Positions 35,436 through 44,448 of a stretch of 51,148 nucleotides of DNA are shown here, one piece after another. The notes beneath the pieces were generated by a model. It saw only the letters and a list, made by a program, of their open reading frames with translations. It ran no database searches and had not been told where the DNA came from. How positions within the stretch are numbered: position 1 is the stretch's first letter; each line of letters opens with the position of its first letter. Origin of the DNA: Deltaproteobacteria bacterium (lineage in GTDB: Bacteria; Myxococcota_A; Polyangia; JACPQR01); the NCBI GenBank assembly GCA_016190375.1, contig JACPQR010000089.1, positions 1 to 51,148 of the forward strand, given 5' to 3'. A program made the translations under genes and the position numbers.

Positions 35436-36887
35436 TCACCCGGGCAGCGACTTCAGGCCGACCCGCTGCAGCTCGGCCTGCATGATCTCGTCGAGCGCGC
35501 GCTGGATGTCCGGTGGAAGCGGCTCGCAGGCCGCCGTGCCGAGGCGCCGCTCGAGCTCGTCGGCGGCGCGGCGATCGGCCGACAGGGCGCCGCTCGTCTC
35601 CCAGTCGCCGTAGGTCTGCCGGTCCACGAGCGGCGAGGGGACGCCCAGCTCGGCGCGCCAGTTCTTTCGCGTGTGCGGGTGCGAGAGGAACTCGCCCTTC
35701 CGGACGAGCTCGTCGATCAGGGCCGCCTCGTCGCCCTCGCGGCGCTCGATTCCCCGCACCAGGCGCAGCGCCATGCCGCAGACCTCGTTGTCGAGGAGAA
35801 GCTTCTCGAGGCTCTGCGTCGACTCGAAGTCGAGCATCCCCGGGCCCGAGATCATGTTCACACCGGCGAGCACGGCCAGGACCGCGCCCATGGCGGTCTC
35901 GAAGCCGGCCTGGTAGTCCACGCACTTCGCGTCCGAGAGCGCCATGTAGGCGTGCGTCGGCAGGCCCAGGTGCTTGCCGACCTGGGCGTATCCGACGTCG
36001 ATCATCATGGTCTCGACGGCGCCCATCGGCGTCGTGCCGTGCCGCATGTCGAACGCCGCCGGCGAGCCGCCGTAGATGATCGGCGCGCCCTTTCGCGCGA
36101 GCTGGTGGATGACGATGCCGGAGAGGTTCTCCGCGGCGTGCTGGACGATGGCTCCGCGGAGCGTGACCGGAGACGTCGCGCCGGTCAGAGGCATCGACAC
36201 GAGCTCCGCGGGAACTCCGGCACGCGCGCAGTCGATGAGCGCCTGGCAGGTCAGGTCGCTCCACTTGAGCGGCGGGCTCGGGCAGCAGTCGAAGATCGCC
36301 AGGGGTCTTTGCGCCAGCGCCGCCTCGGAGCCACGGACGGCCGAGAGCATCGCGTGCATCGGCCCGAACCCGTCCTTCTGGAAGGTCCCCGTGACGACCG
36401 GCTTTCGCCCGTGCGTGAGCGCGAGGTAGAGGCGAGTGCGATCCGCGATCTGCAAGGGGACGTCCGAGGGCGAGAGCGCGGTGCTCTGGGCGGCGTAGTT
36501 GCCGAGCCCGTCCACCAGCCGGGCGAGATCGGCGACGTCGCGCGTCGTGGCGTCGCGCCGCCGCCCCGTCTGGGAGTCGAGGACGTGGATCGCCGCCGAG
36601 CCGGGGTCGAAGTGGACCCGATCCTCGCCGAGGTCGAGCGCGAGCCGGCCGCCCCGGTCGTGGACGGCGACGCGGCGCGGCGCGGACGCGACCGAGTCGC
36701 GAGCGAGCTTCTCCGGGATCTTGAAGCGGTCCCCCTCTTCGCGAGCGCCCGCCTCGGCGAGGAGCTTCGAGGCCAGGGCGTTCTCGACCAGGACCCCGGT
36801 CGTCTCCAGGCACCGGCAGGCCTCGGAGACGATCTGCTGCGCGTCGAGGTCGGACAGGAGACGCACGGTAGGGCGAACGGCGTTCAT
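35436..36887 (-). CDS. MttB-superfamily (trimethylamine-type) methyltransferase
   Basis: A 483-residue protein of the MttB superfamily. Visible family segments are CLETTGVLVEN, VTGTFQKDGFGP, QHAAENLSGIVIHQL, and GYAQVGKHLGLPTHAYMALSDAKCVDYQAGFETAMGAVLAVLAGVNMISGPGML. Classic MttB carries pyrrolysine at an in-frame TAG; here the frame is continuous, so it belongs with the non-pyrrolysine members, some of which demethylate glycine betaine or related quaternary amines. The neighbours (corrinoid protein, homocysteine methyltransferase, activation-domain protein) support methyl transfer. It starts at ATG 36887 in an ATGA overlap. The substrate is not known. Confidence 0.87.
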   Translation of the reverse strand: MNAVRPTVRLLSDLDAQQIVSEACRCLETTGVLVENALASKLLAEAGAREEGDRFKIPEKLARDSVASAPRRVAVHDRGGRLALDLGEDRVHFDPGSAAIHVLDSQTGRRRDATTRDVADLARLVDGLGNYAAQSTALSPSDVPLQIADRTRLYLALTHGRKPVVTGTFQKDGFGPMHAMLSAVRGSEAALAQRPLAIFDCCPSPPLKWSDLTCQALIDCARAGVPAELVSMPLTGATSPVTLRGAIVQHAAENLSGIVIHQLARKGAPIIYGGSPAAFDMRHGTTPMGAVETMMIDVGYAQVGKHLGLPTHAYMALSDAKCVDYQAGFETAMGAVLAVLAGVNMISGPGMLDFESTQSLEKLLLDNEVCGMALRLVRGIERREGDEAALIDELVRKGEFLSHPHTRKNWRAELGVPSPLVDRQTYGDWETSGALSADRRAADELERRLGTAACEPLPPDIQRALDEIMQAELQRVGLKSLPG

Positions 36888-37543
36888 CGCAGATGCTCCT
36901 CCTGCGCCACGGCGGCGCGACGGTAGCGACAGTGCGTCAGCGTGCAGCGGGCACAGCCCGCGAGGCCCTTGGCCGGGAGCGTCTTCGCTCCGAGCCACAT
37001 GGCGAACGAGATCGACTTGCGCGGGACCATCAGGAGAGAGCCGAGAAGCTCCACGCCGACCTCCCGGTGGGGCAGGAGCGCGAAGAGCGCGCGCTGCCAC
37101 TCGAGCGTCCAGCGGCCGTAGCCGGGGCTGAGCCGGCACTCGAGGGCCGAGTGCTCCTCCGGCAGGCTGGCGCCGCACACCGACGCGCCCAGGAGGTCCG
37201 CCGCCTCCTCGGCCGCGGCGCTGCCGGCGGCGTCGAACAGGAGCGCGCGCGTGGCGTCGCCTTCGGCGGCGAGCGTGCGGGCACGGCCCTCGATGCCGGG
37301 CCCGGCGGTGCACAGCCCGATGACGAGGCCCGAGGCGACCTCGGGCTCGAGCCCGATCTCGACCGAGCGCGCCGCGTCGAGCGGCATCGTCGTGCCGCGC
37401 GCGCGGGCGAGCGCGCGAGCCTCGGGCAGGACCTCGGCGAGCAGACGTCCGATCCGCGGCGGTGGCTCGCGTCCGGGCGGGTAGCCCAAGAAACCCACCA
37501 CGGCATCGCGCTCGATCGCGACGGTCAGGTCGACGACGCTCAC
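36884..37543 (-). CDS. Methionine-synthase activation-domain-like protein
   Basis: A 219-residue protein resembling the reactivation domain found at the end of B12-dependent methionine synthase. The VEIGLEPEV, LFDAAGSAAAEEAAD and EEHSALECRLSPGYGRWTLEWQRALFALL segments fit it. The C-terminal CARCTLTHCRYR Cys cluster is an addition common in stand-alone versions beside MttB-type genes. It probably helps reduce the corrinoid cofactor after oxidation. GTGA overlap with the upstream gene and ATGA overlap with mttB fix it within the operon. Start GTG 37543. Confidence 0.75.
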   Translation of the reverse strand: MSVVDLTVAIERDAVVGFLGYPPGREPPPRIGRLLAEVLPEARALARARGTTMPLDAARSVEIGLEPEVASGLVIGLCTAGPGIEGRARTLAAEGDATRALLFDAAGSAAAEEAADLLGASVCGASLPEEHSALECRLSPGYGRWTLEWQRALFALLPHREVGVELLGSLLMVPRKSISFAMWLGAKTLPAKGLAGCARCTLTHCRYRRAAVAQEEHLR

Positions 37544-38412
37544 TCGAGCCCCCGCCTCAGCGCGGCGATGAAGCGTGGGTCCGTGCCGCAGCAGCCCCCG
37601 AGCGCCTCGACGCCGAGCGCGCGGACCTCGACCATGTCCTCGGCGAACCGCTCGGGGGCCTGGTCGTAGCGCAGCCGGCCGTCCTCGAGACGTGGCGCGC
37701 CCGCGTTCGGCTGGAGCACGATGGGCGCCTGCACGGCGGCGCGCGCCTGGGAGGCGAGGGCGAGCATGTCCTCGCTCGTCACGCTGCAGTTCGCGCCGAC
37801 CGCGGCGGCGCCGGCTCGAGCGAGCTTCGACAGGGCCGGCGCGAGCCCGTCGCCCATGACGGTGAAGAACCCTCGGGGCTTCTTCTCGAAGGTCATGGAC
37901 ACGAGCACCGGCACGGACGGCGCCGCCTCGCGGAGGGCCTCGAGCGCGACGAGCGCCTCGCGCAGGTCGCTCATGGTCTCGACGTGAAAGGCATCCACGC
38001 CAGCGCCGGCGAGCGCGCGCCCCAGCGCGAGGAAGTCGCGGCGCCAGGCCGCGGGATCGCCCCTTCCGACCGGCGGCAAGTACTCGCCCGTCGGGCCCAC
38101 GTCGCCGAGGACGAAGCGCGCGCCGCTCGATCGCGCGAGACCTACGGAGGCCGCGGCGAGCTCGGAGGCGCGGCCGGCGAGCCCTCGCGGCCCCAGGCGC
38201 GCGGCCGTCGCGCCGAAGCTGTTCGTGTGGACCGCCTCGGAGCCGGCCTCGACGTAGGCGCGGTGGATCGAGGCGACGTCGTCCGGGCGGTTGACGTTCC
38301 AGCTCTCGGGGGGCTCGCCCGGCCCGAGACCGCGCGCGATCAGCATCGTGCCGAGGCCGCCGTCGAGCACGAGGGGCCTCTTGCCCGTGAGCCGCTCGGC
38401 CAGGCCCGTCAC
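37540..38412 (-). CDS. Homocysteine S-methyltransferase domain protein (MetH N-terminal-like)
   Basis: A 290-residue protein matching the homocysteine methyltransferase barrel. It has LVLDGGLGTML at the start, EPPESWNVNRPD, a VHTNSFGAT segment, and the zinc Cys ligands in VGANCSV and GGCCGTDP. It corresponds to the first module of B12-dependent methionine synthase or to betaine-homocysteine methyltransferase. Beside a separate corrinoid protein, it likely receives a methyl group and gives methionine. The start is GTG 38412, in a GTGA overlap with the corrinoid gene. Confidence 0.85.
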   Translation of the reverse strand: MTGLAERLTGKRPLVLDGGLGTMLIARGLGPGEPPESWNVNRPDDVASIHRAYVEAGSEAVHTNSFGATAARLGPRGLAGRASELAAASVGLARSSGARFVLGDVGPTGEYLPPVGRGDPAAWRRDFLALGRALAGAGVDAFHVETMSDLREALVALEALREAAPSVPVLVSMTFEKKPRGFFTVMGDGLAPALSKLARAGAAAVGANCSVTSEDMLALASQARAAVQAPIVLQPNAGAPRLEDGRLRYDQAPERFAEDMVEVRALGVEALGGCCGTDPRFIAALRRGLE

Positions 38413-39053
38413 GATCCCGCCGGCGCCTCGACGAGAGCGCGCGCGGCGGCGACGGCGCTCATGGCGTTCTCGGCGTGCGCGGCGCCGATCTGCTTGGCCC
38501 ACTGGGGAGTCGTCGGAGCGCCGCCGACGAGGAGCTTCGCCGTCCCCGACGACAGGGCGCGGGCCAGCGTGTCCTGCACGACCATGGTCGTCGTCAGGAG
38601 CGCCGACGCCGCGACGATGTCGGCCTTCACCTCTCGCGCCCTGGACAGGAAGGTCTCCACCGGGACGTCGGCGCCGAGGTCGTGCACCTCGAACCCGTGC
38701 GCGCCGAGGAGCGTCCCCACGAGCGTCTTGCCGATGTCGTGCAGATCCCCCTGGACCGTGCCGATGACCACGCGGCCCAGCGGCTCGCGCGGACCGCGGC
38801 GCGCGGCGAGCGCCGGCTGGACGATCGCCATCGCGGCCTTCATCGCCACCGCGCTCTGGACGAGCTCGGGCAGGAAGTACTCGCCCTCTTCCCAGAGCCG
38901 CCCCACCTCGCGGATGCCGGCCGCGAATCCCTCGTCGATCGCAGGCAGGAGGTCGGTGCCGGACGCCACGACCTCGCGCGCGATGCGCTCGGCAACCTCG
39001 ACGTCGCCATCCACGATCGACTGCCGCATCTCGGAAAAGCTCGGGTCCTGCAT
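38409..39053 (-). CDS. Corrinoid (B12)-binding methyl-carrier protein
   Basis: A 214-residue protein of the MtbC/MttC/MetH corrinoid-domain type. A helical cap (about 10-90, with LWEEGEYFLPELVQSA) precedes a Rossmann-like B12 domain with the GDLHDIGKTLVG motif (DxHxxG) that supplies the lower-axial His. The SALLTTTM and VGGAPTT segments follow. It shuttles a methyl group on cobalamin between the methyltransferases. It is the first gene of the operon; no cobalamin riboswitch was seen in the 47 bases upstream. Confidence 0.9.
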   Translation of the reverse strand: MQDPSFSEMRQSIVDGDVEVAERIAREVVASGTDLLPAIDEGFAAGIREVGRLWEEGEYFLPELVQSAVAMKAAMAIVQPALAARRGPREPLGRVVIGTVQGDLHDIGKTLVGTLLGAHGFEVHDLGADVPVETFLSRAREVKADIVAASALLTTTMVVQDTLARALSSGTAKLLVGGAPTTPQWAKQIGAAHAENAMSAVAAARALVEAPAGS

Positions 39054-39100
39054 CGGCTACCTCCTCGGGGTGCCCATCCTGCCGGCACTCGCCGGACGGA

Positions 39101-40246
39101 TCAAGGACCCCGGTTCGATCCCTGTCCGATCACGAAGAGCTCCCGGATGACGCGGTCCGCGAGGAGCCATCGCTCCTCCGGAATGCGCAGCCGCGTGCCC
39201 TCGCGCTCGAGGAGGCCCTCGCGGCACAGGCGCTCGACTGCCCGTGCGCGCGGGGCGATCGCGTCGAGGCCGTGCCGCGCCCCGAGAGCGGCGAGGTCGA
39301 TGCCCTCGCGCAGCCTGAGGCCCAGCAGGACGCCCTCGTTGACCAGGTCGGCGGCGCTCAGGTTCTCGCGCCAGTCATCGGGCGGCGACGGGCTCAGGTA
39401 GCGGGCCGGATCGAGGGTGTTCCGGTAGCGGACGCCGCCGCCGGTGGTCCGGTGGAACCCGAACGCGCCGGGCCCGAGGCCCAGGTATTGCCCGCCTTCC
39501 CAGTACACACGGTTGTGAAGGCAGTGCCGGCCCCAGTTCGAGACCTCGTAGTGCTCGAAGCCCCGGCTCGCGAGCGCTGCCCGCGCGGCCTCGTAGAGAT
39601 CGGCGAGATGGTCGTCGGAGGGGGCGGCGAGGAGCCTGCGGCGCTGCAGATCTCCGAAAGGCGTGCCGGGCTCGATCGTGAGAGTGTAGACGGAGAGGTG
39701 CTCGACGCCCGCCTCGACGACGGCGTCGATGTCGCGCTCGAGCTCGGCCGGCGTCTGGCCGGGCATGCCGGCGATGAGGTCGGCGGAGACGCGCAGGGCG
39801 GCCGCGCGAGCCGCCACGAGCGCCCCCAGAGCTCCGGGCCCGTCGTGCAGCCGCCCGAGGAACGCGAGGTGCCGCGCCTCGAGCGACTGGACGCCGACCG
39901 AGAGCCGGCCGACACCCGCCGCCGCGAGGCGGGTAGCGCCATCCGCGTCGAGCGACGAGGGGTTGCACTCGACCGTGACCTCGACGAGCTCGCCCAGCTC
40001 GCGGAGCCGGGCGAGGACGCGGCCAAGCGCCTCGGGCCGCCAGAGGCTGGGTGTGCCCCCGCCAACGAAGACGGTGAGCTTGGAGCCCGTCCAGTCGCCG
40101 GCCAAGAGGCGCCGCTCGAGCTCGCGGATGACGGCGCCGGCGAAGGCCTCGTGGGGGACGTCGTCCTGCCGGGTCGCGTACGAGGTGAAGTCGCAGTAGG
40201 GGCACTTCCTCAGGCACCAGGGGAAGTGGATGTAGACCCCGATCAT
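39101..40246 (-). CDS. hemW: HemW-like radical SAM protein
   Basis: A 381-residue radical SAM protein of the HemN/HemW group. The iron-sulfur motif CLRKCPYCDF (CxxxCxxC) is near residue 11. VFVGGGTPSL, VTVECNPSSLD, RLSVGVQSLEARHLAFLGR and HNRVYWEGGQYLGLGPGA are strong family matches. HemW is thought to act in heme insertion rather than coproporphyrinogen oxidation. The start at ATG 40246 overlaps the permease stop as ATGA. Confidence 0.87.
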   Translation of the reverse strand: MIGVYIHFPWCLRKCPYCDFTSYATRQDDVPHEAFAGAVIRELERRLLAGDWTGSKLTVFVGGGTPSLWRPEALGRVLARLRELGELVEVTVECNPSSLDADGATRLAAAGVGRLSVGVQSLEARHLAFLGRLHDGPGALGALVAARAAALRVSADLIAGMPGQTPAELERDIDAVVEAGVEHLSVYTLTIEPGTPFGDLQRRRLLAAPSDDHLADLYEAARAALASRGFEHYEVSNWGRHCLHNRVYWEGGQYLGLGPGAFGFHRTTGGGVRYRNTLDPARYLSPSPPDDWRENLSAADLVNEGVLLGLRLREGIDLAALGARHGLDAIAPRARAVERLCREGLLEREGTRLRIPEERWLLADRVIRELFVIGQGSNRGP

Positions 40247-41499
40247 CTCGCCGGTGGGGCCTCCGAGCCCCCCCGGGGAGACGACCTCCGGGTCGCGATC
40301 GCGACCACCGCTCCCACGGCGACCAGGCCCAGGATGACGACGAACTGCTCGACCGTGGCCTGCGAACCGAAGGCGATGCTGATCGCGACGCTCAGGAGCC
40401 CGAGCCCCTTGGCGCGGATCCCCGAGCCCAGGCGCACGAGGGCCGCCGCGGTCGCGAGGTACTGGCCGAGGACAGCGAGCACCGCGAGGTCGACGAGGTG
40501 CTCGAAGTCGAGGATCTGCGAGAGGGCGAGCGTCAGCGCCGTCGAGACCACGATCGCCAGCGCCGGCGTCTCGAAGCGCGGGTGGGGCCGGGCCAGGGCG
40601 GTCGGCACGAAGCGATCCTCGGCGAGCGCGGAGACGTAGCGCGGGGTGCACAGGGCGGTGCCGGCGTTGAAGCCGAAGATCGAGACGACCCCGCCCGCGG
40701 CCATCAGGTCCGCGCCCCAGGAGCCGAGGAAGCCACGGGAGGCCGCCGCCAGCGGCGCCTCTCCAGGCCCGCCGCCCACTCCGACGAAGACGAGCTGCAC
40801 GAGCCCGTACAGCACCGCCGAGATCACGACCGACGCGACGACCGCGAGGGGCACCGAGGTCCTCGGCCGCCGGACCTCGCCCGCGGGGACGCCGACGACC
40901 TCGAACCCCTGGTACGCGAACATCGTCATCAGGGCGGCCGCGGGCAGGGGTCCGAGCCCGTGCGGCGCGAACGGCGTCATCCTCGACGCGCGGATCGCGA
41001 ACAGGCCGACGACACCGAAGATCAAGAGCGGCACGAGCTTGCCGACGGTCATCACGTCCGTGACTCGGGCCCCCGGCTTGACGCCGCAGTACTTGACGGC
41101 GCCGAGGCCGAAGATGACCGTCGCCGCGACGGCCTTGGCCGCGCCGCCGTGGCCGAGCTCGGGGACGAAGTGGCCGAGGTAGCGGGGGAGCGCGTTCGCG
41201 ACCGCCGCCCACGAGACCAGCGCCGTGACCCAGGCGGACCAGCCGACCGCGAAGCCGACCTTCTCCCCGAACGCGACGGTGGCGTACCGGTAAGGGCCGC
41301 CGGACCTGTCCTCCGTTCCCCCGAGCGAGGCGAAGCAGAGCGCCAGGGGCAGGCAGAAGAGGCCCGTCAGGACGAAAGCCAGCGTCGAGGCGGGCCCGAG
41401 GCCGCCGGTCAGCTTTCCGGGAAACAGGTAGATGCCGCTGCCCACGATGGCGTTGACGCCGATGCAGATCATGTCGAAGGTCGTCAGCGCCCGGCGCAC
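40243..41499 (-). CDS. APC-superfamily amino-acid permease
   Basis: A 418-residue membrane protein with about twelve hydrophobic segments. The N-terminal TFDMICIGVNAIVGSGIYLFPG fits the APC signature (GxGIF-type), and FAYQGFEVVGVPAGEVRRPRTSVPLA is typical for the middle. The family transports amino acids or polyamines by proton symport or exchange. The substrate is unknown. GTG 41499 is preferred, since the ATG at 41544 would leave only 13 bases to the divergent desulfurase start. It overlaps the HemW-like gene. Confidence 0.82.
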   Translation of the reverse strand: MRRALTTFDMICIGVNAIVGSGIYLFPGKLTGGLGPASTLAFVLTGLFCLPLALCFASLGGTEDRSGGPYRYATVAFGEKVGFAVGWSAWVTALVSWAAVANALPRYLGHFVPELGHGGAAKAVAATVIFGLGAVKYCGVKPGARVTDVMTVGKLVPLLIFGVVGLFAIRASRMTPFAPHGLGPLPAAALMTMFAYQGFEVVGVPAGEVRRPRTSVPLAVVASVVISAVLYGLVQLVFVGVGGGPGEAPLAAASRGFLGSWGADLMAAGGVVSIFGFNAGTALCTPRYVSALAEDRFVPTALARPHPRFETPALAIVVSTALTLALSQILDFEHLVDLAVLAVLGQYLATAAALVRLGSGIRAKGLGLLSVAISIAFGSQATVEQFVVILGLVAVGAVVAIATRRSSPRGGSEAPPAR

Positions 41500-41556
41500 G
41501 GGGCGACGGTAGCACCAGTTGCAGCGAGGTGCAGGGTGAGCCATCCTCCCCGGGCG

Positions 41557-42693
41557 ATGCAGGTCTATCTCGACAACGCCGCGACCACGCGGCCGTCTGC
41601 CGCCGTGCGCCGGGCGATGATGGAGGCCCTCGAGGTCTCGTTCGGCAACCCCTCGTCGCTGCACCGCGTGGGGATCGAGGCGAGCCGGATCGTCGAGCGG
41701 GCGCGCGAGGAGCTGTCGGCGCTCCTCGGCGACCGGCGAAGGGTCGCGTTCACGAGCGGCGGGACCGAGGCCGACGCGCTGGCGATCGCGGGGGTCGGGC
41801 TGAGGTCGAAGCGCCGCCACCTCGTGGCGACGGCCTTCGAGCACTCGGCGGTGCTCGACACCATGCGCGCGCTCTGCGACCTCGGCGCCGAGGTCACCCT
41901 CGTCCCGGTCGGCTCGGACGGCGTGGTAGACCCGGATGACGTCGCCCGTGCGGTGCGGGCGGACACCGCGCTCGTCGCCGTGATGGCGGTCCAGAACGAG
42001 ATCGGCACCGTGCAGCCCATCGAGGCGGTCGCGCGGCGCGTGCACGAGGTCAACGACCGGACGGTCGTGCACGTGGACGCGGTCCAGGCGGTCGGCTACG
42101 TGCCGCTCGAGCCGCTCGCTGCGGCCGACACGGTCGTCGTCTCCGCCCACAAGATGCACGGCCCGAAGGGCTCGGGCGCGCTGCTCTACCGAGAGGGAGT
42201 CGTCCTCCGCCCGCTCTGGTCGGGCGGCGGCCAGGAGGGCGGCGTTCGCACGGGAACGCAGAACGTGCCCGGGATCGCCGGCCTCGCCCTCGCCGCCCGG
42301 GACGCGGCCCTCGCCAGGCCCGAGGCCGCTGCCAGGATGGCGCGGCTGCGCGACGCCCTGGTCGGCCACGTGCTCGGCGAGGTGCCGGGCTCTCGGCTCG
42401 TTGGCTCGCAGGCGCGAAGGTCGCCCGCCAACGCGTGCCTCGCCTTCCCAGGGCTTCGCGCGGAGCCGATGCTCCACGCCCTCGAGGCGAAGGGCATCTA
42501 CGTCTCGAGCGGCTCGGCGTGCCACGCGAAGGAGGGTAAGATCTCGCACGTGCTCGAAGCGATCGGGCTCGACGCTTCCACCGGCGTGATCCGAGTGACC
42601 CTGTGTCGCGAGACGACCCAGGACGAGACCCTGCACGCGGCGCGTGCGCTCGTCGACGTCGCGCGGGCGACCGCGCTCGGCGGCGCTGCGTGA
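41557..42693 (+). CDS. Cysteine desulfurase (NifS/IscS class)
   Basis: A 378-residue PLP enzyme. It has YLDNAATTRPS at the start, NPSSLH, FTSGGTEADALAI, the PLP-binding Lys in VSAHKMHGPKG, a GGGQEGGVRTGTQN segment, and the nucleophile Cys in SSGSACHA. It releases sulfur from cysteine as a persulfide. ThiI follows 19 bases later on the same strand, so it probably supplies sulfur for tRNA thiolation. It is divergent from the permease. A short alternative start is unlikely. Confidence 0.93.
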   Translation: MQVYLDNAATTRPSAAVRRAMMEALEVSFGNPSSLHRVGIEASRIVERAREELSALLGDRRRVAFTSGGTEADALAIAGVGLRSKRRHLVATAFEHSAVLDTMRALCDLGAEVTLVPVGSDGVVDPDDVARAVRADTALVAVMAVQNEIGTVQPIEAVARRVHEVNDRTVVHVDAVQAVGYVPLEPLAAADTVVVSAHKMHGPKGSGALLYREGVVLRPLWSGGGQEGGVRTGTQNVPGIAGLALAARDAALARPEAAARMARLRDALVGHVLGEVPGSRLVGSQARRSPANACLAFPGLRAEPMLHALEAKGIYVSSGSACHAKEGKISHVLEAIGLDASTGVIRVTLCRETTQDETLHAARALVDVARATALGGAA

Positions 42694-42712
42694 CGTGGCT
42701 CCGATAGCCGCG

Positions 42713-43861
42713 ATGCAGGCAATCGTCCTGCGAATCGGGGAGCTCTTCCTCAAGGGAAGGAACCGGCACCTCTTCGAGCGGCAGCTCGAGCGAAACCTCC
42801 GGTGCACCCTCAGGTCACTCGGCGGCTGGCAGGTCTCGCTGGGGCACGGGAGGGTCTTCGTCCTGGGGCCCGAGGCCACGGCCGCGGAGGCGACGCGGAG
42901 GCTCGCGGGGACCTTCGGGATCGCCTCGCTCTCGCGCGCGACCCTCTGCCCGGAGGACATCGACGCGATCCAGTCGGCCGCCGTCGACCTCGCGCGCGGC
43001 GCCGCCGAGAGAGGCGCGCGGTCGTTCGCGGTCGCGACGCGCAGGCCGAAGAAGTCGTTCCCGCAGAAGTCCGGCGAGGTGAACGTGCGGGTGGGGAAGG
43101 CGATCGAGGAGGCTACGGGGATGCCGGTCGATCTCGATCGGCCCGACCTGACCGTCTCCATCGAGATCGGCCACGAGCGGACGTTCGTGTGCGGCGAGAA
43201 GGTGGCCGGCGCGGGCGGGCTGCCGGTCGGATCCAGCGGCACCGCGATGCTGCTCCTGTCGGGCGGGATCGACTCGCCCGTGGCCGGGTGGCTGGCGCAG
43301 AAGCGGGGTCTCCGGCTGCAGGCGATCTACTTCCACTCCTTCCCGCACACCGGCGATCGGGCGCGCGAGAAGGTCGTGGATCTCGCGCGCATCCTCGCGG
43401 GATCCCAGTGCGGGATGAAGCTGTGGGTGGTGCCGTTCGCGTCGATCCAGGAGGCCCTGCAGGGCGGCGCTCCCGGCCGCCAGCTCGTCCTCCTGTACCG
43501 GCGGATGATGGTCCGGATCGCCGAGGCCCACGCGCGACGCGAGGGCTGCGAGGCCCTGGTCACGGGCGACAGCCTCGGTCAGGTGGCCAGCCAGACGCTC
43601 GCGAACCTCGCCTGCGTCGAGAAGGTCGCCACGCTGCCGCTCCTCAGGCCCCTCATCGCCTACGACAAGGCGGAGACGGTCAAGCTCGCGCGGCGGATCG
43701 GAACGTTCGAGAAGTCGTCCGAGCCGGCCGAGGACTGCTGCTCCCTCTTCGTGCCGTCGTTCCCGGAGACCCGGGGGCGCCCCGTGGTTCTGGACGACAT
43801 CGAGAAGGCGTTCCCGATCGCAGCGTGGACCGAGACGCGCGGCGAGCCCATGACCGCGTGA
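42713..43861 (+). CDS. thiI: ThiI tRNA 4-thiouridine synthetase
   Basis: A 382-residue protein. An N-terminal ferredoxin-like and THUMP region (VLRIGELFLKGRNRHLFE) precedes the PP-loop ATPase with LLLSGGIDSPVAGW. Other ThiI segments are RRMMVRIAEAHARREGCEALVTGDSLGQVASQTLANL and AEDCCSLFVP. It adenylates U8 of tRNA for sulfur insertion. The rhodanese domain of E. coli ThiI is missing, as in many bacteria, so sulfur may come directly from the desulfurase. ATG 42713 is used; GTG 42695 is also in frame. Confidence 0.92.
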   Translation: MQAIVLRIGELFLKGRNRHLFERQLERNLRCTLRSLGGWQVSLGHGRVFVLGPEATAAEATRRLAGTFGIASLSRATLCPEDIDAIQSAAVDLARGAAERGARSFAVATRRPKKSFPQKSGEVNVRVGKAIEEATGMPVDLDRPDLTVSIEIGHERTFVCGEKVAGAGGLPVGSSGTAMLLLSGGIDSPVAGWLAQKRGLRLQAIYFHSFPHTGDRAREKVVDLARILAGSQCGMKLWVVPFASIQEALQGGAPGRQLVLLYRRMMVRIAEAHARREGCEALVTGDSLGQVASQTLANLACVEKVATLPLLRPLIAYDKAETVKLARRIGTFEKSSEPAEDCCSLFVPSFPETRGRPVVLDDIEKAFPIAAWTETRGEPMTA

Positions 43862-43878
43862 ACGGCGGCTGCTCGAGC

Positions 43879-44448
43879 TCACGGTCGCGAGGCGGCGGCG
43901 ACCACGAGCGCGTCCCAGCGTCTGACACGCGCGTCCTCGTCGCCGACGATGTCGACCAGGCTCGCACGCACGAGCGCGCGATCGATCTCGCTTCCCGAGA
44001 CCGCGACCAACCGCTCGAGGTCGAGGATGTCCTTCGTCCGGAAGAACAGCATCTTGAAGACGGCGAGGTCCTCGGGTGCCAGAAACCAGGCAAGCCGGCC
44101 CTCGAGCGGCGCGGCACGGATCCGCCGCCTGACTGCATCGTAAAACGGGATGCAGGGAACGAAGACATCGACTCTCATGCCCTCGAAGAACGCCCGGAAG
44201 TCGCCGCGCCCGCAGGCCGAGGCAATCGCGGACGCCTCGTCAATCTCGCATCCCGCTCGCCGGATTGCGGCGAAGCCCCGAGGCAGCTCCGCTTCGTCGA
44301 GGAAAAGGTCCAGGTCCACGTCCACCGTGCCCCTCGGCACGCCCCAAACTCCCAGAGCCAGGGCCCCGCCGACAGCGTAGGGCAGGCCCTCGGCCTCGAG
44401 CTCGTCCGCGAGCCGTCTTGCGACCGCCGCCGCGGACGGGGCAGTCAC
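43879..44448 (-). CDS. MNT/AbiEii-like nucleotidyltransferase (pair 2)
   Basis: A 189-residue paralogue of the protein at 28547-29128. The core reads YAVGGALALGVWGVPRGTVDVDLDLFLDE with the GG and DxD ligands, and MRVDVFVPCIPFYDAV gives the third Asp. The C-terminal helices (EDLAVFKMLFFRTKDILDLERLV) also match. Its GTG 44448 overlaps the stop of the small helical gene as GTGA. It faces thiI end to end. The same two-gene module twice suggests a conserved toxin-antitoxin-like unit. Confidence 0.75.
   Translation of the reverse strand: MTAPSAAAVARRLADELEAEGLPYAVGGALALGVWGVPRGTVDVDLDLFLDEAELPRGFAAIRRAGCEIDEASAIASACGRGDFRAFFEGMRVDVFVPCIPFYDAVRRRIRAAPLEGRLAWFLAPEDLAVFKMLFFRTKDILDLERLVAVSGSEIDRALVRASLVDIVGDEDARVRRWDALVVAAASRP

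Noticed and set aside
35436..36887. Pyrrolysine-coding TAG in the MttB-like gene
   Set aside because: The frame is continuous from start to TGA; no in-frame TAG is present.
39054..39100. Cobalamin riboswitch upstream of the corrinoid operon
   Set aside because: The gap is only 47 bases and no B12-box-like sequence was seen.
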